Positions 1-6,408 of a stretch of DNA of 64,000 bases are shown here, piece by piece (position 1 is the first letter of the stretch; each line of letters begins with the position of its first letter). The stretch is from the NCBI RefSeq assembly GCF_004762045.1, contig NZ_SJOM01000007.1:1-64000 (forward strand), given 5' to 3'. The DNA is from Mycobacterium sp. DL99. GTDB lineage: Bacteria; Actinomycetota; Actinomycetes; Mycobacteriales; Mycobacteriaceae. Made by a program: the position numbers and the translations under genes. The notes under the pieces are model-generated. The model had not been told where the DNA came from. It saw only the letters and a program-made list of their open reading frames with translations, and did not search any database.

Positions 1-1326
1 CGACGGCGACGGGCCGGGTGCTGGGGCCGGCTTCGACGTCGTCGTGGGCGCGGTGCGCGTTACGCACACCGGCAGGACGGAGCTTCGGGCCAGATCGTTG
101 ATCTGCTGGATGGCTTCGTCCTGGGTGCCGCCGGGCAGACCGGCCCGGACCGAGGCCCGTTCGGAGGGCCGCATGTCATCGACCGCCATCAACCGGCAGT
201 CGAGGCGGCTGCGCTCCTGGTCGGCGCTGATCAGCGACAGTTCGTTGCGTGCGTTGAGACAGCCGAGGCGATACGGCTCCTGCAGCGAGATGCCGAGGAA
301 GGTGCCCTGGACCCCGCGCATGATGGACACCGTGCCCTGATGTTCGGCGACGTAATAGTTGTTGCGGATGATCTCCCGACCGATTGCCAGCCCCACGATG
401 AGCACCAGCACCAGCAGCACAGCGGCGATGAGGATCCGGCGACGCGACCGCGGCCGGCGATCCGGCTCGGCCGGCTGGGGGACCACGCGTTTGGGTTCAT
501 TGCGGCGGGGATTGAACGCCGAGGCCCGTCCGGCGGCCGTGTCCGGAGGTGCGGTCTGGTCGTCGTCTCCGGATACCGCGCCGGCGAGGATCGGCTGCGT
601 CTGCCCGTAGTCATAGTCGACGACGTCGGCGACCACCACGGTCACGTTGTCCGGGCCGCCGCCGCGCAGCGCCAATTCGATCAGCCGGTCGGCACTCTCG
701 GCGACATCCTCGATCTGCAGGGCCTCGTTGATGGTCTCGTGGCTGACCGGATCGGACAGACCGTCCGAGCACAGCAGGTAACGATCACCGGCCTTGGCCT
801 CGCGCATGATCAAGGTCGGCTCGACCTCGTGTCCGGTCAGCGCCCGCATGATCAGCGAGCGCTGGGGATGGCTGTGGGCCTCCTCGGCGGTGATGCGCCC
901 CTCGTCGACCAGTGTCTGGACGAACGTGTCGTCCTTGGTGATCTGGGTCAGCTCACCGTCGCGCAGCAGGTAGCCGCGGGAATCACCGATATGGACCAGG
1001 CCGAGCCGGTTGCCCGCGAACAGGATCGCGGTCAGCGTCGTGCCCATGCCGTCGAGTTCGGGGTCGGCCTCCACGTGGGCCGCAATCGCGGCATTGCCCT
1101 GGCCGACCGCGGTATTGAGCTTGCTGAGCAGATCGCCGCCGGGCTCGTCGTCGTCGAGATGCGCGAGCGCCGCGATGACCAGCTGTGAGGCCACTTCGCC
1201 CGCGGCATGGCCACCCATGCCGTCGGCCAGTGCCAGCAGCCGCGCCCCGGCGTACACCGAGTCCTCATTGTTGGCGCGAACCAATCCGCGATCACTGCGC
1301 GCGGCGTATCGGAGAACGAGGGTCAT
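1..1326 (-). CDS. pstP: Serine/threonine protein phosphatase PstP (PP2C family), 3' end outside window
   Basis: PstP dephosphorylates the mycobacterial Ser/Thr kinases (PknA, PknB and others) and their targets in cell growth and division. The visible 442 codons contain an N-terminal PP2C domain (about residues 1-240) with the metal and phosphate motifs RSDRG, NNED, ADGMGGH (near 34-40), GDSR (near 115), SDGL (near 190) and GGPDN (near 222). A juxtamembrane linker follows, then one membrane segment near residues 299-318 and an extracellular tail starting NNYYVAEHQG. The C-terminus runs off the left edge. The start is the ATG at 1326, followed by TLVLRYAARSDRG, which matches the family N-terminus. 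It lies downstream of fhaB and fhaA on the same strand, as in other mycobacteria, where rodA, pbpA, pknA and pknB follow; those would be outside the window. Confidence 0.96.
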   Translation of the reverse strand, partial: MTLVLRYAARSDRGLVRANNEDSVYAGARLLALADGMGGHAAGEVASQLVIAALAHLDDDEPGGDLLSKLNTAVGQGNAAIAAHVEADPELDGMGTTLTAILFAGNRLGLVHIGDSRGYLLRDGELTQITKDDTFVQTLVDEGRITAEEAHSHPQRSLIMRALTGHEVEPTLIMREAKAGDRYLLCSDGLSDPVSHETINEALQIEDVAESADRLIELALRGGGPDNVTVVVADVVDYDYGQTQPILAGAVSGDDDQTAPPDTAAGRASAFNPRRNEPKRVVPQPAEPDRRPRSRRRILIAAVLLVLVLIVGLAIGREIIRNNYYVAEHQGTVSIMRGVQGTFLGISLQEPYRLGCLNARNELSLISADQERSRLDCRLMAVDDMRPSERASVRAGLPGGTQDEAIQQINDLARSSVLPVCVTRTAPTTTSKPAPAPGPSPS

Positions 1327-1338
1327 AGTGTGTCTCGC

Positions 1339-1419
1339 GCTCCTCGCATGCGCGGTATCGATCCTGCTCCTCGCGCGCGGAGTGCCCGATCTGCTCCTCG
1401 CGTGCGCGGCGTCACGGAC
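1339..1419. repeat. Three-unit 27-bp degenerate tandem repeat between fhaB and pstP
   Basis: The 9-mer gctcctcgc recurs at 1339, 1366 and 1393, exactly 27 bp apart, and the bases after it are partly conserved (gcgcgg-type cores). The third unit runs over the fhaB stop codon. The repeats fill almost all of the fhaB-pstP gap. They may be an expanded minisatellite; no function is evident from sequence alone. Confidence 0.7.
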
Positions 1420-1879
1420 GCAACTCGATTACCGTCTTACCGATTCGAACCGGTGTTCCGATCGAAACCCTTACCGCTGTTGTCACCTTCGCCCTGTCAA
1501 GGTATGTGCCGTTGGTCGATCCTAGGTCCTCGACGTACCACTCCGAACCTCGTGGCGAGAGCCGGGCGTGGCGCGTCGAAGCGTAATCATCGGTGAGCAC
1601 AAGAGTGGAGTCGTCGGCACGGCCGATCAGCACCGGCTGGGCACCCAACGTGATGCGGGTTCCGGCCAGTGCGCCCTCGGTGACCACCAATTGCCGCGCG
1701 ATATGCCGTCGGTCCCGGCTCGGAAGCAGGGAACCGCGGAGAGCCAACCCGCGGCGGACCATCACCGCGCCCGTGGGCGCATAGATGTCGGTCCGCAGGA
1801 TACGCAGCACCGACCAGATGAACAGCCACAGCAGCAGGAGGAAACCGACACGCGTCAGTTGCAGCACTAACCCCTGCAT
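1412..1879 (-). CDS. fhaB: FHA-domain membrane protein FhaB (FipA)
   Basis: FhaB is a phosphothreonine-binding adaptor that works with PknA/PknB and the division machinery. The protein is 155 aa. A single N-terminal membrane segment (about residues 5-25, rich in Leu) is followed by a linker and a C-terminal FHA domain (about 70-150) with the family signatures GRADDSTLVL, TRHARL and STNGTYLDR. I chose the ATG at 1879 (MQGLVLQLTRVGF) rather than the longer frame because GAGAGGAC lies just upstream and this matches the family N-terminus. It sits between fhaA and pstP, probably in one transcript with them. Confidence 0.95.
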   Translation of the reverse strand: MQGLVLQLTRVGFLLLLWLFIWSVLRILRTDIYAPTGAVMVRRGLALRGSLLPSRDRRHIARQLVVTEGALAGTRITLGAQPVLIGRADDSTLVLTDDYASTRHARLSPRGSEWYVEDLGSTNGTYLDRAKVTTAVRVSIGTPVRIGKTVIELRP

Positions 1880-2010
1880 CTGACGTCCTCTCCGTATCCG
1901 CCCCACTGGTATCGCTCAGCTACCGTCGGCAACGTCACGATACTTGGACGCCGATCGCCGTGAGGGCGAAGCGGGGTGCTTGCCACTCAGGTGTGTCCGG
2001 TTTCAGACGC

Positions 2011-3459
2011 TCAGTGCACGCGCACGATGATCTCGGAATGGCCCAGCCGGATCACGTCGCCGTCGGCCAGCTGCCACTCCTGCACCGGTGCGTTGTTCAC
2101 CGTGGTGCCGTTGGTGGAGTTGAGGTCTGACAGCAACGCGACCTGCCCGTCCCAACGGATCTCCAGATGCCGTCGTGACACGCCGGTGTCGGGGAGACGG
2201 AACTGGGCGTCCTGCCCGCGGCCGATCACATTGGCGCCCTCGCGCAGTTGGTAGGTGCGGCCGCTGCCGTCGTCGAGCTGGAGCGTGACCGCGGCGCCGC
2301 CGGCGGCATAGTCGCCGCCGCCGTACCCGCCCTGCTGGCCGCCGTAACCGGGTTGGCCACCCTGCGGTGCGCCGTACTCCCCGCCGCCGTAGCCGCCCTG
2401 CTCGCCATAACCTGGCTCGCCGTAGCCCTGCTCGGGGTAGCCGCCCTGCTGGGGCTCGGCGTAGCCGCGGCCGTAATCCTGCTGCTGGCCGTACTCCTGC
2501 CGCCCGTAGGGCTGCTGGCCGCCGGCGTACCCACCACCTTGCTCGGGGTAGCCGCCGCCCTGGCGTGGGTCCTGACGTCCGTAGTCGTACTCGCCGCCGC
2601 CGTAACCGGGCTGACCGCCCGGTGCGGGCTGGGCGGGCTGGCCGTAGCCGCCGCCCTGCTGGCCGCCGTAGCCACGGTCATAACCGCCGCCCTGCTGGCC
2701 GCCGTAGCCGCCGGCGGGTGGACGCTGCTGCTCGTAGGACTGCGGGGGGTAGCCGCCCTGGTCGGGGTAGCCGCCTTGATCCGGGTACCCGCCCTGGTCG
2801 GGGTAGCCGCCCTGCTCGGGGTACCCACCGCGCTCGGCGCCGTAGCCGCCGCGCTGCGGGGGGTAACCGCCCTGGTCCTGAGGGGGGTAACCGCCGCCCT
2901 GATCCGGCGGGTACTGGCCACCGCGGGGATCGTCCTGCGGCCCGTAGCGGTCGTCGTAATAGTCGTCGCCGGGCCGCCCTTGTCCCTGGCCGCCGCGGTA
3001 ATTCGGGTTATCGGTCATAGGTGGTTCTCCTGATTCTGCGGTGAACGCTTGGTCGCCTCGGGCTCGCGCGGATTCGCCAGCGGTCGAATCGGGGTTAACC
3101 GCGCCGTGTGCGCGGAACTGTCCGGTGTGCAAGTTCGATGATTGCTCGAATCTAACGACCACATCACCATACGTTTGCCACCCCTGATCACGAATGAATC
3201 CCCCCAGATGCTTGGCGAACGCGGACGAGGTCAGGTCAGTATCGGCGCTTACTTTCTGATAGTCAGTGCCACTGAGCGTAATTACGTAGGCGTTCGGTGC
3301 CAAAACTTGGCCACCGGCCACGGTACGGGCCCGGGACTCGGCTTCCCGGCACAACGCCGTCTCTACTTCCTGGGGCACTATCGAGCCGCCGAAGACCCGG
3401 GCGAACGCATCGCCGACGGTCGACTCGAGTTTGCGTTCGATGCGGTCGACCAGACCCAT
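2011..3459 (-). CDS. fhaA: FHA-domain protein FhaA
   Basis: FhaA is a cytoplasmic phosphothreonine-binding protein that recognises the phosphorylated pseudokinase domain of MviN/MurJ and helps control peptidoglycan synthesis. The 482 aa protein has an N-terminal DUF3662-type domain (residues 1 to about 125, including [19 protein letters not shown]). A long Gly/Tyr/Gln/Pro-rich middle (about 150-380) follows, then the C-terminal FHA domain (about 390-482) with [19 protein letters not shown] and STNGTTVNN. It is the first gene of the minus-strand fhaA-fhaB-pstP group. The middle region is low complexity, so its length probably varies between strains. Confidence 0.96.
   Translation of the reverse strand: MGLVDRIERKLESTVGDAFARVFGGSIVPQEVETALCREAESRARTVAGGQVLAPNAYVITLSGTDYQKVSADTDLTSSAFAKHLGGFIRDQGWQTYGDVVVRFEQSSNLHTGQFRAHGAVNPDSTAGESARARGDQAFTAESGEPPMTDNPNYRGGQGQGRPGDDYYDDRYGPQDDPRGGQYPPDQGGGYPPQDQGGYPPQRGGYGAERGGYPEQGGYPDQGGYPDQGGYPDQGGYPPQSYEQQRPPAGGYGGQQGGGYDRGYGGQQGGGYGQPAQPAPGGQPGYGGGEYDYGRQDPRQGGGYPEQGGGYAGGQQPYGRQEYGQQQDYGRGYAEPQQGGYPEQGYGEPGYGEQGGYGGGEYGAPQGGQPGYGGQQGGYGGGDYAAGGAAVTLQLDDGSGRTYQLREGANVIGRGQDAQFRLPDTGVSRRHLEIRWDGQVALLSDLNSTNGTTVNNAPVQEWQLADGDVIRLGHSEIIVRVH
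2340..2990. repeat. Low-complexity GGYP(D/E/P)QGGY-coding region inside fhaA
   Basis: Short in-frame repeats encoding [12 protein letters not shown] and GGYGGQ units run through this stretch of fhaA. They produce long spurious open frames on the other strand. This is the disordered linker of FhaA rather than a separate element. Confidence 0.85.
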
Positions 3460-3733
3460 GTCACCGCCCGCCTTTTCTCGTTGTCGCTCGTCGCCTCGGC
3501 ACGGCCACCCGTGCTCCCGCGTGTCGCTCTGGCCACACTGCTCACAAGCATGGTATCGGCCTGGTGCCGTAATGCGGGACCAACAGAACTCTGAGAATTC
3601 GGTCGATGCAGGTCAGTGACCTGATCTAGATGAGCTTAAGGATTCTCTGACAGTCTGACGGCCGCTCCGGCGGCCCGCTGATCGGGCGGTTTGGGAACGG
3701 CGCGCTCGCAGTGTTACGCTCCCTCGGTCATTC

Positions 3734-3816
3734 GGGCGAGTGGCGGAATGGCAGACGCGCTGGCTTCAGGTGCCAGTGTCCTTCGGGACGTGGGGGTTCA
3801 AGTCCCCCTTCGCCCA
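3734..3816 (+). tRNA. leuT: tRNA-Leu (anticodon CAG)
   Basis: The 83-nt sequence folds as a class II tRNA. The acceptor stem is GGGCGAG paired with ttcgccc, T8 is in place, and the anticodon loop contains CAG. A long variable arm (tgtccttcgggacg) and the T-arm GGGGG-TTCAAGT-CCCCC follow. The discriminator is A and CCA is not encoded. It follows fhaA, as leuT does in other mycobacteria. Confidence 0.95.
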
Positions 3817-3842
3817 CAGAGAGCGGTTCAGATGAACCGCAC

Positions 3843-3884
3843 ACACAAAGGTCGCGAACCCAATCGGGTTCGCGACCTTTGTGT
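3843..3884 (+). terminator. Strong hairpin terminator after tRNA-Leu
   Basis: A perfect 19-bp inverted repeat (arms 3843-3861 and 3866-3884, loop aatc) lies 27 bp after the tRNA and ends in tttgtgttt. It should terminate leuT transcription, and by symmetry the minus-strand gene ending at 3952. Confidence 0.85.
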
Positions 3885-3951
3885 TTGGGGTGCGACATGT
3901 TTCGGCGATCAGACCGGCCGGTGCTGCTCAATACTGAACGGCTCGGCCCGG

Positions 3952-4293
3952 TCATTTGTCGCCCAGCCTGTCCCGTGCTTTCCGCACCACATCGACGCTG
4001 AACAAGGCAGGGTAGTTCAGCACCAGCTGCTCGCTGGTCAGATCCGGGCGGCGAGGCACCACATCCCACGCCAGCTTGACGAACCCTCCAGCGGGGTACC
4101 GGGTATCCACAACCATCCGGGTAGCCTCAACGGCTCCGTGCTGCTTGACCATCTGGATGAAGCGGGTCGGGTTGTATCCGAGCCGCTGGGACTCCTCGAT
4201 CCCGGCCCAGAGGTCGGCTTCGAGACGCTTCGCATCATCCACTTGATCACCTCGCCAATCGTTGATCGTGATCTTCGGCGCCCAGCTTGCCAA
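3952..4293 (-). CDS. Small conserved hypothetical protein
   Basis: The 113 aa product starts MASWAPKITINDWRGDQV and has no signal peptide or membrane segment. It is rich in charged and aromatic residues and predicted to be cytoplasmic and mostly helical. I do not recognise a domain with certainty. Codon use is typical of a real GC-rich gene, and it ends just before the convergent leuT terminator. It follows a damaged LppA-like gene on the same strand, whose shifted frame overlaps it. Confidence 0.6.
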   Translation of the reverse strand: MASWAPKITINDWRGDQVDDAKRLEADLWAGIEESQRLGYNPTRFIQMVKQHGAVEATRMVVDTRYPAGGFVKLAWDVVPRRPDLTSEQLVLNYPALFSVDVVRKARDRLGDK

Positions 4294-4736
4294 AGCACAT
4301 CCCCCACGGTCGCGGTTCGATCAGGATCGCACCGCTGATCTGGCTGCTCGGCCTCCGGCAGTCGGCACCCGGCCTTGCCTGTGACTACGGTGGCGCCTTT
4401 GGACCGGAGGCGCAGCACCGTGCCGGCGTCGTCGGAGTATTGGAGATCGTGATCGTGGGGTGCGTCTTTGAAAACGGTCAGGTTCGCCAGCCCTAGGGTT
4501 TGTGCAGTTTGCTGCGCCAGTTCGTAGGCCTGATCCCAGTTCCGCTCGGGTACGGGAGGCTCGGAAATGTAGTCCCGCAGCCCGATCAGCTTTCCGCCGG
4601 ATTGCGCACAGGGCGGATGACATCTTGTACGGCTGTCTTCGCACCGCCATTCGGATCTGGTGTTCGGAGAGAGTTCGGTAATCCGCCGGCCTAGTTGTTC
4701 GATGGCAGATTGCAATTGGGAATGCGTGGCTTCCAA
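4294..4736 (-). pseudogene. LppA-family lipoprotein remnant lacking its signal peptide
   Basis: The frame encodes GGKLIGLRDYISEPPVPE, then NWDQAYELAQQTAQTLG and HDHDLQYSDDAG, and ends in TGKAGCRLP. This is the pattern I recall for the mycobacterial LppA/LppB lipoprotein family (start of the mature domain to the terminal CRLP). There is no lipobox or export signal: the frame opens at a TTG and is closed by a TGA a few codons upstream. Homology stops near 4345 but the frame runs on without a stop through the next gene. The simplest reading is a gene that has lost its 5' end and its normal stop. A short cytoplasmic relative is possible but less likely. Confidence 0.5.
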
Positions 4737-5024
4737 CGAGGGCAGTCATTCCCATGAAGTTGCGGCTTGATCGGCGTGGCCGGGATACGTGGTTTGCCAC
4801 GTGACATCGGCCAGCGAGGTGGCGAGGTCCTTCCGCTGGTCTGGACCGGCTGGTCGGTACCCATTTATTTGGTGTCCAGCGGTCCGTGATCGCCGGGTTA
4901 GGCTCGGTTCGACCGGTTGAGATCACGAGGAAACGGAGCAGTCCATGGCGCTGTCCGGTATTCGGCGGCGGCCAGGGCAAGCCGGAGAAACTCGATCAGA
5001 TCGCTACTCGAGCGAAGCCGGGGC

Positions 5025-5405
5025 ATGTCCGTGACGTCCGGCGGGTACGGGGATGGCCCGACAGTTCCATCCGACGGTGACCTCTTCGCCGGACGGGGTG
5101 GATTCTCCGGCCTACCGCGGGAGTCCGCATACCGACCGCCGATCGTCGCCTCCGGCTATGGCATGGCGCCGCCGCCCGGGAACGCGCCGTATCAGCAGGA
5201 AGTCAACGCCCTGGCCACGCTGTCGGTCGTGTTCGCATTCATCCTGGCTCCGGTTGGGGCCGTGATGGGACAGGTCGCGCTCTACCAGATCGGTAAGACC
5301 GGTCAGCCCGGCCGCGAACGCGCACTGATCGGCGTGACCGTGTCTTTTGTCATGATATTTCTGCTGATCATCGCGTTGGTCGTGTGGTTGATGTCGACAC
5401 GCTAG
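5025..5405 (+). CDS. DUF4190 membrane protein (short form)
   Basis: The 126 aa protein has a Gly/Pro-rich cytoplasmic N-terminus (residues 1-60) and a DUF4190 hairpin of two membrane segments (about 65-87 and 102-123). The segments are separated by the typical basic loop IGKTGQPGRERALIG. It ends right after the second segment, so it lacks the extracellular sensor domain of its relatives at 22.3-25.8 kb. The ATG at 5025 is chosen because upstream codons look non-coding. It may be the first member of the island that follows, but 445 bp separate it from the next gene. Confidence 0.75.
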   Translation: MSVTSGGYGDGPTVPSDGDLFAGRGGFSGLPRESAYRPPIVASGYGMAPPPGNAPYQQEVNALATLSVVFAFILAPVGAVMGQVALYQIGKTGQPGRERALIGVTVSFVMIFLLIIALVVWLMSTR

Positions 5406-5850
5406 GTCCGTGTAACGCCGCCGAACAGGACTATCGCGAGTACGACCACCATGCCGCGCTCGACGTTTCCGGGCAGGCGATCGCGTGCGGACAACCGAAT
5501 TCGGTGACAGTCTTACCAACGCCCCGAAAGCCGAAGAATGCTGATGACCAGATCCACGTGTGATGCCGTGCCAGCCGGCTGCGGTCGCCGCTCGTGTTCG
5601 ACCACCGGGAATCGGACTAGTCCGGCAACAACTCGACACAAGTTTGATAAGCATGCGGGGGTCGCGCGGATGGTGCGGCGCCTCCCGAAAGGGATTAGCT
5701 GGCGGCGGGGGGCAGCACGATGTTTCCGATAGAGTCGGACAATCCAGCGCGGGGGATCTCTCTTACGGTCGCGGCGGGGCATCGATATGGCATCCGCGCG
5801 ACGTCTGGCGTCTGGCTGACGGGTTCGCAGATGGGAGGATCAGTGTCGTC
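5406..5850. other. 445-bp gap ahead of the tubulin-like operon
   Basis: I see no convincing gene here. An open frame reaches back to 5560 but its codons (Arg- and Ser-rich, poor hydrophobic pattern) do not look translated. The region lies upstream of a long co-directional operon, so it is the natural place for that operon's promoter. I could not assign clear -35 and -10 boxes. Confidence 0.5.
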
Positions 5851-6405
5851 ATGACCAATCCGAATCCGTTTGATTTCAGCGACTTCGGCCCGCCGCAGCG
5901 CCAGGGCCCGCCATCGGCACCGCCGGGTCTTGCGGGACCGCCGGCGCAGGCCGGTTTCGACCCGTGGGCCGGCCAGCCCCCGGCGCAGGCTCCCCAGCCG
6001 TCCGGGCCGCAGGACATATTCGGTGCCGCACCGACGCCGCACGGTCAGGATGTGTTCGGGCAATCCACCGCGACACTCGGCGGGACTGCATTGAAGACGG
6101 CCGGGCCGCCGCTGGTGTGGTTCGGCGTGGCGCTGGGCCTGGCGGTTCTGGGTGCGGTGATAGCCATTGTCGGGGCGGTGGCAGGCCCATGGTTGCTGAC
6201 CGCACTGGCCGGGTGGCTGTTGGCAGGACCGGTCGCCATCGGCGCATTGGCGGTCTACACCCGCGTCGATACGCGTCGGCGGACCGAGGCCATCTATTCG
6301 GCACCTGGTTGGACGGAAACTCTGTATTGGGTGGTGTTGGCGGCCTGCCTGATCGGCATTGCGATCGGGGCGTGGCAGATCGCGCTATGGGCAGGCAGGT
6401 TCTAA
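5851..6405 (+). CDS. Proline-rich three-pass membrane protein, first gene of the tubulin/vWA operon
   Basis: The 184 aa protein has a Pro/Gly/Gln-rich cytoplasmic region (residues 1-85) containing the short motifs NPFDF, DPWAG, DIFG and DVFG. Three hydrophobic segments follow (about 87-109, 112-135 and 157-180), with the basic loop DTRRRTEA between the last two. I do not recognise a named domain. The stop is 4 bp from the start of the vWA gene, so the two are almost certainly co-transcribed. The tail motifs resemble those of the vWA protein and the DUF4190 family downstream, which suggests membership of the same membrane assembly. The ATG at 5851 follows weakly coding sequence and fits the relatives' N-termini. 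Confidence 0.7.
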   Translation: MTNPNPFDFSDFGPPQRQGPPSAPPGLAGPPAQAGFDPWAGQPPAQAPQPSGPQDIFGAAPTPHGQDVFGQSTATLGGTALKTAGPPLVWFGVALGLAVLGAVIAIVGAVAGPWLLTALAGWLLAGPVAIGALAVYTRVDTRRRTEAIYSAPGWTETLYWVVLAACLIGIAIGAWQIALWAGRF

Positions 6406-6408
6406 GGA

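Noticed and set aside
2226..3033. Long open frames on both strands opposite fhaA
   Set aside because: They are shadows of the Gly/Tyr/Gln repeats of FhaA: hydrophobic Ala/Val/Leu or Arg-rich low complexity with no domain, and FhaA itself is certain.
4321..4980. 219-codon minus-strand frame
   Set aside because: Composition is Arg/Pro/Ser-rich without hydrophobic core, and the LppA-like sequence lies in a different frame.
5560..5850. N-terminal extension of the first operon gene
   Set aside because: Codons look non-coding and the MTNPNPFDF start matches the tail style of the neighbouring proteins.
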